From Reyranella sp. (lineage in GTDB: Bacteria; Pseudomonadota; Alphaproteobacteria; Reyranellales; Reyranellaceae), in contig JADHLS010000333.1 of NCBI GenBank assembly GCA_016780605.1, forward strand, positions 1 to 6,201: a DNA stretch of 6,201 nucleotides. Reading direction: 5' to 3'. Position numbers and translations under genes: made by a program. Below, piece after piece: positions 1-5,771 of this stretch. The notes beneath the pieces were generated by a model. It saw nothing but the letters and a program-made list of their open reading frames with translations, was not told the DNA's origin and searched no databases. Within the stretch, counting starts at the first letter, position 1, and every line of letters starts with the position of its first letter.

Positions 1-1571
1 AGGCTGATCGGAAGCTTTATCGCCAGGCCATGCAGGCGATCCTGGCCGAGCAGGCTGATCTCGACATCAGGGCTCTCGCGGTTGCAGACGTTCTGCTTGA
101 TTCGAATGGAGCGTGTGCCGGGGTCCTCACAGAATCGGGCGCGGAAATTGGTGCAGGCCGCGTCATCCTGACGACGGGCACCTTCCTGCGAGGCCTGATT
201 CACTGCGGTGACGTGAGGATTGCCGCCGGCCGGGCGCGCGGCGACGGGGTTGAGGAACCGTCTACTCTACTCGCGCATACATTGCATCGCCTGGGCTTCA
301 ATCTGGGACGCCTGAAGACCGGCACGCCGGCGCGGCTGGATGGCCGCACCATCGACTACGCAGGGTTGGACCGTCAGGACGGCGATCAACCGCCCCAGCC
401 GTTTTCATATCTCACCGAGCGGATCACCACGCCGCAGATCGCCTGCCACATCACGGCGACGACGCCGGCGACCCACGCGATCATCCGCGAAAACCTCCAT
501 CGCGCGCCGATGTATTCCGGCGTCATCGAGAGCGTGGGGCCACGGTACTGCCCGTCGATCGAGGACAAGGTCGTGCGCTTTGGCCAGCGCGACCGGCATC
601 AGATCTTCCTTGAGCCCGAGGGCCTGGACGATCCGACGGTCTACCCCAACGGGATCTCGACCTCCCTGCCGAAGGAGGTCCAGCTGGCGATGCTGCAAAC
701 CATTCCGGGGTTGGAGCATGCGGTCATGCTGCGACCAGGGTATGCCATCGAGTACGATCATATCGATCCCCGTGAGCTGCGGCCGACGCTTGAGACGCGG
801 CGGATCCCGGGCCTGTACATGGCGGGCCAGATCAACGGCACGACCGGGTACGAAGAAGCTGCCGCCCAGGGCCTGATCGCAGGCCTCAATGCGGCGCTGT
901 CCAAGCCTTTCGTTGTCGATCGTGCCGAGGGCTACCTGGGCGTGCTGATCGACGACCTGGTTGGGCTGGGAGTCACCGAACCCTATCGCATGTTCACGTC
1001 GCGGGCTGAATACCGGTTGTGGCTGCGGGCCGACAATGCCGACCGACGGCTGACGCCGCGGGGGCTGGAGATCGGTTGTGTCGGCGCCCACCGCTCCGGA
1101 GTGTTTCACGTGAAACAAAATCGCCTGGGCGAGGCGCGGGCCCTGGCCGCGTCGCTCCAGCTCAGTCCTTCCGCCTTGGCCAAGCGGGGCATCGCCATCA
1201 ATCAGGATGGCGTCCTGCGGTCGGCGATGGAGCTGATGGCCTATCCGGAGATCGGATGGGAGCGGCTGGTCCAGCTTTGGCCTGAGCTGACGGCGGTGCC
1301 GGCCGATATCGCTGAGCAACTGACGATCGACGCGCGCTACGAGGGATACCTCAGTCGGCAGCGGCAGGACATTGCCGCGTACCGTCGGGACGAAGCTCTG
1401 GAGTTGCCGGAGGATCTCGATTACCGGGCCGTCGGCGGCCTTTCCAACGAGGTCCGCCAGAAGCTGGAAGCCCATCGGCCAGCCACCCTGGGCCAAGCGG
1501 CCCGGATATCCGGCGTCACCCCCGCGGCCCTGGTTGGCCTGCTGAAATTCGTTCGCCGCCGGGCGGCGTAG
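1..1571 (+). CDS. mnmG: tRNA uridine-5-carboxymethylaminomethyl modification enzyme MnmG (5' partial)
   Basis: MnmG (GidA) works with the GTPase MnmE in the cytoplasm. It uses FAD and methylene-tetrahydrofolate to install the carboxymethylaminomethyl group at C5 of the wobble uridine (U34) of certain tRNAs. The reading frame is open from base 3 and begins [10 protein letters not shown], matching internal MnmG sequence, so the ATG at 30 is not the start. About 100 residues, including the N-terminal FAD-binding GxGxxG, lie outside the window; 522 residues are visible against about 630 for the family. Visible landmarks, numbered from base 3, are TGTFLRG (58-64), [10 protein letters not shown] (103-112), the first GidA signature [15 protein letters not shown] (179-193, with the conserved Cys at 183) and the second signature [17 protein letters not shown] (274-290). 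The C-terminal helical domain that contacts MnmE and tRNA is present ([21 protein letters not shown]). A parS site is embedded at codons 367-372 in a poorly conserved stretch. The stop is TAG at 1569. Confidence 0.97.
   Translation, partial: ADRKLYRQAMQAILAEQADLDIRALAVADVLLDSNGACAGVLTESGAEIGAGRVILTTGTFLRGLIHCGDVRIAAGRARGDGVEEPSTLLAHTLHRLGFNLGRLKTGTPARLDGRTIDYAGLDRQDGDQPPQPFSYLTERITTPQIACHITATTPATHAIIRENLHRAPMYSGVIESVGPRYCPSIEDKVVRFGQRDRHQIFLEPEGLDDPTVYPNGISTSLPKEVQLAMLQTIPGLEHAVMLRPGYAIEYDHIDPRELRPTLETRRIPGLYMAGQINGTTGYEEAAAQGLIAGLNAALSKPFVVDRAEGYLGVLIDDLVGLGVTEPYRMFTSRAEYRLWLRADNADRRLTPRGLEIGCVGAHRSGVFHVKQNRLGEARALAASLQLSPSALAKRGIAINQDGVLRSAMELMAYPEIGWERLVQLWPELTAVPADIAEQLTIDARYEGYLSRQRQDIAAYRRDEALELPEDLDYRAVGGLSNEVRQKLEAHRPATLGQAARISGVTPAALVGLLKFVRRRAA
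1102..1117. other. parS: parS centromere-like site 1 (ParB-binding), inside mnmG
   Basis: The 16 bases TGTTTCACGTGAAACA form a perfect palindrome and match the canonical chromosomal parS site of ParB/Spo0J proteins at every base. The site lies within mnmG, where it is read V-F-H-V-K-Q. The cognate parA and parB genes lie about 1.2 and 2 kb downstream. ParB loads here as a CTP-dependent sliding clamp and spreads along the DNA. Confidence 0.95.
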
Positions 1572-1603
1572 ATGGCTCGGATCGAAGCGTCTTTCACATA
1601 CCG

Positions 1604-1712
1604 CCTCATCCTGAGGAGCCGCGCAGCGCGCGGCGTCTCGAAGGATGGGACGCAGTGTAGGCGTTGCCCACCCTTCGAGACGCGCCCCCTTCGGGCGCTC
1701 CTCAGGGTGAGG
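1604..1712. repeat. 109-bp palindromic repeat with two side hairpins (dispersed-repeat type)
   Basis: Two arms surround a 17-base apex (1650-1666). The outer stem pairs 1604-1617 with 1699-1712, 13 of 14 positions plus one T/G pair. The inner stem pairs 1635-1649 with 1667-1681, 14 of 15. Between the stems each arm holds its own hairpin: GCCGCGC-AGC-GCGCGGC at 1618-1634 and GCGCCC-CCTTC-GGGCGC at 1682-1698. The two side hairpins differ in sequence yet each pairs perfectly. The element fills most of the mnmG–rsmG gap and ends 14 bases before the rsmG start. Read antisense it gives peptides of the PHPEERPKGARLEGW kind, which I recall as spurious translations of dispersed palindromes in GC-rich alphaproteobacteria; that recollection is not something the window proves. 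In RNA it would fold strongly and could stabilise or attenuate the transcript. No T-run follows, so it is not a classical terminator. Confidence 0.85.
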
Positions 1713-1726
1713 TAGGCGATTAGCTG

Positions 1727-2419
1727 TTGCCCGTGGATCGTCGTGGCGTCTTCCTGCGCAAGATGCGGGAGCTCGGGGTCGATGTTTCACGTGAAACACA
1801 GGGCCAGCTCGACGCCCTGGTGGCAACCTTGGTCCGCTGGCAGAAAGCCATCAACCTGGTGGGCCGAGCAACGCTGGGCGACATCTGGACCCGCCACATC
1901 TTGGACTCGGCCCAGATCGCCGGTTTGGTCCCGGAACGCGCCAAGACCCTTGCCGACCTGGGCAGCGGCGGTGGCTTCCCGGGGCTTGTCGTGGCCGCGC
2001 TGCGCCCGGATCTCGACGTCACCCTGATCGAGGTCGACGCCCGCAAGGCCGCCTTCCTGGGCGAAGCGGCGCGGCGTATGGCGTTGAAAAAGCTCCCTCG
2101 AATCGTCATCAAACGCATCGAGGATGCCGAGCCTGCCGCGGCGGACGTCGTCACGGCCAGAGCCTTGGCGCCGCTCAGCCAATTGCTGGCCTGGGCCGGC
2201 CGCCACAGGATGGATACCGCTATTTGCCTTTTCCACAAGGGTAAAGGCTGGCAGGGCGAATTGACCGAGGCCATGAAGGACTGGGACATTGAATGCCAGC
2301 CCCTCACAAGCGTAACCGACCGTGACGCCGTCATCCTCCGAATCGGCTCCTACTCACCAGCAGATATTCGCGATCGCCAACCAGAAGGGCGGGGTCGGCA
2401 AAACCACGACCGCGATTAA
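1727..2419 (+). CDS. rsmG: 16S rRNA (guanine-527-N7)-methyltransferase RsmG
   Basis: RsmG (GidB) uses S-adenosylmethionine to methylate N7 of G527 in 16S rRNA. The 230-residue reading frame shows the family landmarks: INLVG (42-46), RHILDS (56-61), the SAM-binding loop DLGSGGGFPG (77-86), LIEVDARKAAFL (100-111), TARALAPL (143-150) and FHKGKGW (169-175). TTG at 1727 is the first start in frame, with AG-rich sequence (GAGGTAGG, 1709-1716) about 10 bases upstream. GTG at 1733 and ATG at 1763 are alternatives, and the start is uncertain because the upstream repeat abuts it. Codons 19-24 (VSRET region) contain the second parS site. Family homology fades after LRIGS (204-208). The last 20 or so residues are encoded by DNA that also encodes the ParA N-terminus, so this gene overlaps parA by 98 bases and is longer than the roughly 205-residue E. 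coli protein at both ends. Confidence 0.95.
   Translation: MPVDRRGVFLRKMRELGVDVSRETQGQLDALVATLVRWQKAINLVGRATLGDIWTRHILDSAQIAGLVPERAKTLADLGSGGGFPGLVVAALRPDLDVTLIEVDARKAAFLGEAARRMALKKLPRIVIKRIEDAEPAAADVVTARALAPLSQLLAWAGRHRMDTAICLFHKGKGWQGELTEAMKDWDIECQPLTSVTDRDAVILRIGSYSPADIRDRQPEGRGRQNHDRD
1783..1798. other. parS: parS centromere-like site 2 (ParB-binding), inside rsmG
   Basis: This is a second perfect copy of TGTTTCACGTGAAACA, 681 bp downstream of the first and about 0.5 kb before parA. It falls in codons 19-24 of rsmG, read D-V-S-R-E-T, a different reading phase from the copy in mnmG. Two identical 16-bp palindromes beside a parAB pair form a small parS cluster of the kind expected near a chromosome origin. 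Confidence 0.95.
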
Positions 2420-3182
2420 TCTGGCCACCGCCCTGGCGGCGGTTGGCGAGACCGTGCTGCTCATCGATCTTGACCCTCAGGGCAACGCCTCGACCGGCCT
2501 GGGCATCGGAAGAAGTGAGCGCTCACCCGGTTCATATGAATTCCTGCTGGGTTTGGCGCCGCTCGGCGACTGCGTGCGGGCCTCGCAGATCCCCGGCCTG
2601 TCGGTGATGCCGGCCTCGGTCTCTTTGGCCGGCGCTGAGATCGAGCTGATCGACCTCGAGCGTCGCGAACATCGCTTGGCCGACGCCCTCAAGGCGCCCG
2701 GCAGCAATGCGCGCGAGCGCTGGACAACGATCCTCGTCGACTGTCCGCCGTCCCTGGGCCTGGTGACGCTGAACGCCCTGGTCGCGGTCGACGCCATCCT
2801 GGTGCCGTTGCAGACGGAGTTCCTGGCCCTCGAGGGCATCGGTGCGCTGTCCAACACTGTGGCGAGGATCAAGAAATCTCTCAACCCGAGGTTGCAGATT
2901 GCCGGCGTCGTGCTGACCATGGTCGACCGCCGCATGACCTTGAGCCAACAAGTCGAGGCCGACGTGCGCGCGCATTTCGGCGAGCTGGTGTTCGGCACGA
3001 CCATTCCGCGCAATGTGCGCATCGCCGAAGCGCCGTCGCACGGCCTGCCGGTGCTGATCTACGACAATGCCTGCGCCGGCGCGCAGGCCTACATCCTGCT
3101 GGCGAGCGAATTCATCCGCCGCAGGCGCAACGCCAACACTGAAGTCCCTGCCCCTGCGAGCAGTCATGAGCCAGCCTCCTAA
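2322..3182 (+). CDS. parA: Chromosome-partitioning ATPase ParA (Soj)
   Basis: ParA is a deviant Walker ATPase that binds nucleoid DNA as an ATP-bound dimer. ParB–parS complexes stimulate its ATPase, and this drives origin segregation. The 286-residue protein has KGGVGKTTT (22-30, with signature Lys22 and catalytic-loop Lys27), LIDLDPQGNAS (47-57), the Walker B region ILVDCPPSLG (137-146), VPLQTEFLALEG (161-172) and the conserved IPRNVRIAEAPSHGLPV (228-244). The start is GTG at 2322. A TAA at 2313 closes the frame just upstream, and no ATG, GTG or TTG lies between 2322 and the P-loop, so this is effectively the only standard start. I see no good Shine–Dalgarno sequence, and the start sits inside rsmG, so translation may depend on rsmG translation (inference). 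The gene overlaps parB by 17 bases. Confidence 0.97.
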   Translation: MTPSSSESAPTHQQIFAIANQKGGVGKTTTAINLATALAAVGETVLLIDLDPQGNASTGLGIGRSERSPGSYEFLLGLAPLGDCVRASQIPGLSVMPASVSLAGAEIELIDLERREHRLADALKAPGSNARERWTTILVDCPPSLGLVTLNALVAVDAILVPLQTEFLALEGIGALSNTVARIKKSLNPRLQIAGVVLTMVDRRMTLSQQVEADVRAHFGELVFGTTIPRNVRIAEAPSHGLPVLIYDNACAGAQAYILLASEFIRRRRNANTEVPAPASSHEPAS

Positions 3183-4092
3183 GCCGCGCGGCCTCGGTCG
3201 CGGTCTCTCCGCTCTCCTGGGTGACGACGAAGTCGCCGCGGCGGTGGTGCCGCCGGTCCCCGCCGCGCCTGCGGTCGCGCCGTCGCCGCGGCCTGCGCCG
3301 ACCCGCGCACCGCTCACCTTGCCGATCGGTCAGCTGCGGGCCGGCCGCATGCAGCCGCGCACCTCCTTCGAGGACATGGAGCCGCTGATCGAATCGGTGA
3401 AGGAGTTCGGCCTGCTGCAGCCGATCCTGGTGCGGCCGATCGCCGGCCAGATCGACGCTTACGAAATCGTCGCCGGCGAGCGGCGCTGGCGCGCGGCGCA
3501 GAAGGCGCAGCTGCACGAAGTGCCGGTCGTGGTGCGCACCATGGGCGACCAGGACGCCCTGCAGCTCGGCCTGATCGAGAACCTGCAGCGAGCCGATCTG
3601 ACGGCGATCGACGAAGCGCAGGGCTATCGCCGCCTGGCCGATGAATTCCAGCAGACCCAGGAAGACATCGCCAAGACCGTCGGCAAGAGCCGCCCGCATG
3701 TTGCCAATACGGTGAGGCTCCTCGAGCTGCCGGGTGCGGTGCAGGACATGATCCGCCGCGGCGACCTCAGCGCGGGCCAGGCGCGCGCCCTGATCGGTGT
3801 GCCCGATCCTCTGGTCATGGCGCACCGCGCCGTCGACGAGAAGCTTTCGGCGCGTGAGCTCGAGCGCCTCGGTGTTGCGCTCAAGCCCAACACCAAGGGC
3901 GGCAGATCAAGGACGGCGGCGAGCCCTTCCAAGAGCGCAGACACGGTCGCCCTAGAGAAGCGCATCGAGGAGGCGCTGGGCCTCAAAGCCGACCTGAAGC
4001 TGCGTGGCTTGGGCGAGCAGAGCCTGCTGACGCTCGAGATCCGCGACTTCGACCAACTCGACACGGTCGTGGCGCGATTGACCCGCCGTTGA
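3166..4092 (+). CDS. parB: Chromosome-partitioning protein ParB (parS-binding CTPase)
   Basis: ParB binds parS, hydrolyses CTP to act as a DNA-sliding clamp, and stimulates ParA. The 308-residue protein starts with the N-terminal ParA-interaction motif RGLGRGLSALLGD (8-20). A Pro/Ala-rich linker (about 24-50) follows, then the N-terminal CTPase domain with GLLQPILVR (82-90), GERRWRAA (104-111) and ENLQRADL (138-145). The parS-reading helix-turn-helix spans roughly TQEDIAKTVGKSRPHVANT (164-182). After a basic, Ser-rich linker (about 244-258) comes the C-terminal dimerisation domain (about 260-308). The frame stays open upstream to 3067, but ATG at 3166 is chosen because MSQPPKPRGLGRGL matches the usual ParB beginning and leaves only a 17-base overlap with parA. 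All family motifs are intact, and two matching parS sites are present in the window. Confidence 0.97.
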   Translation: MSQPPKPRGLGRGLSALLGDDEVAAAVVPPVPAAPAVAPSPRPAPTRAPLTLPIGQLRAGRMQPRTSFEDMEPLIESVKEFGLLQPILVRPIAGQIDAYEIVAGERRWRAAQKAQLHEVPVVVRTMGDQDALQLGLIENLQRADLTAIDEAQGYRRLADEFQQTQEDIAKTVGKSRPHVANTVRLLELPGAVQDMIRRGDLSAGQARALIGVPDPLVMAHRAVDEKLSARELERLGVALKPNTKGGRSRTAASPSKSADTVALEKRIEEALGLKADLKLRGLGEQSLLTLEIRDFDQLDTVVARLTRR

Positions 4093-4204
4093 AGCAAAGG
4101 TCCCTCGGCCTTCGGCACGCTGACTGTCACACGCATGAAACTGCAACGCCTCTCCGCACCCTGATTGGCCATGCCCCGAGCGGAACCCGGATCGGCTGGC
4201 GGCG

Positions 4205-4250
4205 TTTACCGCCTCAACCGGTCGGACTAGTGTTCGCCCGAACCGAAGGG
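4205..4250 (+). promoter_or_regulatory. Possible promoter, inverted repeat and RBS ahead of the encapsulin operon
   Basis: The 165-bp gap after parB is the only one long enough to hold a dedicated operon promoter. A sigma70-like guess is TTTACC (4205-4210), a 17-base spacer and TAGTGT (4228-4233). Overlapping and just after it lies the inverted repeat GTTCG-CC-CGAAC (4232-4243), which could be an operator or a short RNA hairpin. GAAGGG (4245-4250) is a convincing ribosome binding site 7 bases before the ATG at 4258. I see no Fur- or Irr-type box. The RBS is solid; the promoter and operator are weak. Confidence 0.3.
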
Positions 4251-4257
4251 TGAACCC

Positions 4258-4653
4258 ATGTCGAGTGAATCGCTGCACGAAGACGCCGCCAAGCTCGGGC
4301 CCGAGGTCATCGATCAGCACCGCGCCATCGTCTCGCTGATGGAGGAGCTGGAGGCAGTCGACTGGTACAACCAGCGCGCCAAGGCCACAAACAATCCCGA
4401 ACTGCGCGCAATCCTCGAGCACAATCGCGACGAAGAGAAGGAACACGCCGCGATGGCGCTGGAATGGTTGCGCCGCAGCGATCCGACCTTGTCGCAGCAT
4501 CTCAAGACGTTCCTGTTCACCGCCGGGCCGATCACTGGTATCGAGGCAACGATGGAGGAGTCGAAGGGCAAGGGCGGCAACGCCGCCTCCAGCGACGACG
4601 GCAGCCTGGGTATCGGCAGCTTGAAATCGGCCAAGGCGGAGGGCAGCAAATGA
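4258..4653 (+). CDS. Encapsulated ferritin-like protein EncFtn (encapsulin cargo, ferroxidase)
   Basis: This 131-residue protein is the iron-oxidising cargo of an encapsulin nanocompartment. The family forms a ring-shaped decamer of two-helix subunits, with ferroxidase centres at subunit interfaces that oxidise Fe(II) for mineral storage in the shell. The first helix contains HRAIVSLMEELEAVDWYNQR (21-40) and the second HNRDEEKEHAAMALEWL (55-71). Residues aligning with the R. rubrum EncFtn metal ligands are present: Glu30, Glu60 and His63, with the accessory Glu29, Glu32, Trp36 and Tyr37. A short helix follows (LSQHLKTFLFTAGP), then a Gly/Ser/Asp-rich linker and the cargo-loading peptide DGSLGIGSLK (114-123), with eight further residues after it. 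ATG at 4258 has a good RBS. The gene overlaps the encapsulin start by 4 bases (ATGA), supporting one co-translated operon. Confidence 0.95.
   Translation: MSSESLHEDAAKLGPEVIDQHRAIVSLMEELEAVDWYNQRAKATNNPELRAILEHNRDEEKEHAAMALEWLRRSDPTLSQHLKTFLFTAGPITGIEATMEESKGKGGNAASSDDGSLGIGSLKSAKAEGSK
4597..4626 (+). other. Encapsulin cargo-loading peptide coding segment
   Basis: These ten codons encode DGSLGIGSLK. The L-G-I-G-S-L core fits the targeting motif that docks cargo on the inner face of family 1 encapsulin shells. It sits at the end of a flexible Gly/Ser/Asp linker, as expected for a docking tail, but is followed by SAKAEGSK rather than being exactly C-terminal. Confidence 0.85.
4638..4643 (+). 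promoter_or_regulatory. Ribosome binding site fixing the encapsulin start
   Basis: GGAGGG inside the 3' end of the cargo gene lies 6 bases before ATG at 4650. It decides the encapsulin start against the longer open frame that reaches back to 4464, and it explains translation of the shell gene from within the overlap. Confidence 0.75.
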
Positions 4654-5471
4654 AGAACCATCTTTTCCGCGATCGCGCGCCGATCACCGAAGCCGGGTGG
4701 GAGGAGATCGAGAAGGAAGCCAAGCGGACCCTGCGCGGCATGCTGGCCGCGCGTCGCGTGGTCGATTTCCGCGGGCCCTTGGGCTGGGACGATTCCGACG
4801 TCGAGCTGGGGCGTGCCGATCCGATTGCCTCGCCGCCCAGCGGTCCGGATGTGCGGGCGCAACTGCGCCGTGTCCAGCCGCTGGTCGAGCTGCGCATCCC
4901 GTTCGAGGTGACGCGGGCCGAGCTCGACGCCATCGACCGCGGCGCGCGCGATCCCGATCTCGATTCGGTGATTGCCGCCGCGCGCCAGATCGCCATCGCC
5001 GAGGACCGCGCGATCTTTCACGGCTACAAGGCGGCCCACATCACGGGCATCTGCGAGGCGGCGGCGCCGGCGGCGGTGCCGCTCGGCACCAGCCATGCCG
5101 ACTATCCCGGTGCGGTGTCGGCGGCGCTGACCAAGCTGCGCGATTACGGCATCGAAGGCCCTTTTGCCGTGGTGCTGAACGAGCAGCTCTACAAGGATCT
5201 CGCGGCGCGCACCGACTCGGGCTATCCGATCCTGAGCCACGTCCAGCGCCTGGTCGACGGAGAGATCGTGTGGGCAGCCGGGCTCGATGGCGGGCTGGTG
5301 CTGTCCAAGCGCGGCGGCGACTTCGAGCTCACGGTCGGCCAAGATTTCTCGATCGGCTATCTCGAGCACGACCTCGAGCGCGTGAGGCTCTACATCGAGG
5401 AGAGCTTCACCTTCCTGGTCCTGACCGACCAGGCCGCGATTCCCCTCACCACCGGCAGCAAGAAAGGCTAG
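4650..5471 (+). CDS. Family 1 encapsulin shell protein
   Basis: Encapsulins have the HK97 phage-capsid fold and self-assemble into icosahedral compartments; 60-subunit shells are usual for this size. The 273-residue protein aligns along its length with the Thermotoga maritima shell protein (265 residues). Shared features are the N-terminal helix beginning HLFRDRAPITEAGWEEIEKEA (4-24), which forms part of the cargo-binding inner surface, RRVVDFRGPLGW (35-46), the E-loop region up to VELRIPFEV, ELDAIDRGARDPDLDS (91-106), EDRAIFHGY (118-126), GIEGPFAVVLNEQLY (167-181), SKRGGDFELTVGQDFSIGY (219-237) and ESFTFLV (251-257). ATG at 4650 gives a 4-base overlap with the cargo gene and a strong RBS. 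The position of the Thermotoga flavin-binding Trp87 appears to be Ala90 here. The C-terminus is several residues longer (TTGSKKG) and would face outward. Cargo directly upstream implies an iron-storage compartment. Confidence 0.96.
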   Translation: MKNHLFRDRAPITEAGWEEIEKEAKRTLRGMLAARRVVDFRGPLGWDDSDVELGRADPIASPPSGPDVRAQLRRVQPLVELRIPFEVTRAELDAIDRGARDPDLDSVIAAARQIAIAEDRAIFHGYKAAHITGICEAAAPAAVPLGTSHADYPGAVSAALTKLRDYGIEGPFAVVLNEQLYKDLAARTDSGYPILSHVQRLVDGEIVWAAGLDGGLVLSKRGGDFELTVGQDFSIGYLEHDLERVRLYIEESFTFLVLTDQAAIPLTTGSKKG

Positions 5472-5507
5472 CTGCGAGACCCACCCTCGCCGGGATAACT
5501 AGGGACA

Positions 5508-5519
5508 TGCTAGACTGTC
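5508..5519 (+). promoter_or_regulatory. Possible extended -10 element of the toxin–antitoxin pair
   Basis: TGCTAGACT (5508-5516) resembles an extended -10 box and ends 6 bases before the antitoxin ATG, so transcription would begin at or near the start codon and the mRNA would be leaderless. This agrees with the absence of a Shine–Dalgarno sequence there. No clear -35 is visible. GACA and TGTC (5504-5507, 5516-5519) flank it as short inverted arms, a possible self-repression operator. Confidence 0.25.
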
Positions 5520-5522
5520 GCC

Positions 5523-5768
5523 ATGACGATCCAGCACTCCCCTGAGCAGCAGCGCTGGCTGGAAGCCCAGGTCGCCGCGGGTCATTTCGCGTCCTTGGAG
5601 CAGGCTGTCGCCGTTGCGGTTGCCGACCTGATGGCGACTACGTCCGACGATCTGGATTGGGCAAAGCCACTTGTGGACGAGGCAGCCGCCGAACTCGACA
5701 ACGGCGAAGGCGTCCCACGCGACGAGGCGCTCGCCCGCATCCGCACGGCGCTCGACCGCATTCGCTAG
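5523..5768 (+). CDS. ParD-like ribbon-helix-helix antitoxin (type II TA)
   Basis: This 81-residue acidic protein looks like a ParD-family antitoxin, unrelated to ParA/ParB segregation despite the name. The N-terminal region, TIQHSPEQQRWLEAQVAAGHFASLEQAVAVAVADLM (2-37), has the strand–helix–turn–helix layout of a ribbon-helix-helix DNA-binding domain, with the AAGHFAS turn typical of ParD (often SGRYAS or TGRYSN). The acidic C-terminal half, rich in Asp, Glu and Ala (about 41-81), is the expected toxin-binding tail. The size, small acidic character and position directly before a ParE-like toxin (3 bases between genes) support the call. It probably binds its own promoter and represses the pair. 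The N-terminal strand is short and sequence identity to known ParDs is only judged by eye, so the family is less certain than the TA role. Confidence 0.8.
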   Translation: MTIQHSPEQQRWLEAQVAAGHFASLEQAVAVAVADLMATTSDDLDWAKPLVDEAAAELDNGEGVPRDEALARIRTALDRIR

Positions 5769-5771
5769 CTC

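Noticed and set aside
405..1826. 473-codon minus-strand open frame opposite mnmG and the start of rsmG
   Set aside because: It lies antisense to two well-identified genes and across the palindromic repeat, has low-complexity Arg/Gln-rich sequence and no recognisable domain; a shadow frame of GC-rich coding DNA.
3067..3165. Upstream extension of parB (33 extra residues)
   Set aside because: The extra peptide lies wholly within parA in another frame and precedes the conserved ParB N-terminus; ATG at 3166 fits the family.
4198..4213. GGCGG-CGTTTA-CCGCC hairpin as a parB terminator
   Set aside because: A 5-bp stem with no following T-run; such pairs are expected by chance in GC-rich DNA.
4464..4649. 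Upstream extension of encapsulin (62 extra residues)
   Set aside because: It is out-of-frame reading of the cargo gene; ATG 4650 with GGAGGG and an ATGA overlap is the obvious start.
4314..5369. 351-codon minus-strand open frame opposite EncFtn and encapsulin
   Set aside because: The sense strand encodes two clearly recognised proteins; the antisense product is Arg/Ala/His-rich without any motif.
5671..5771. Upstream start for the frame carrying the ParE C-terminus
   Set aside because: The segment before about 5850 in this frame is Arg/Ser-rich out-of-frame reading of the antitoxin gene; the ParE N-terminus is in the frame starting at 5772.
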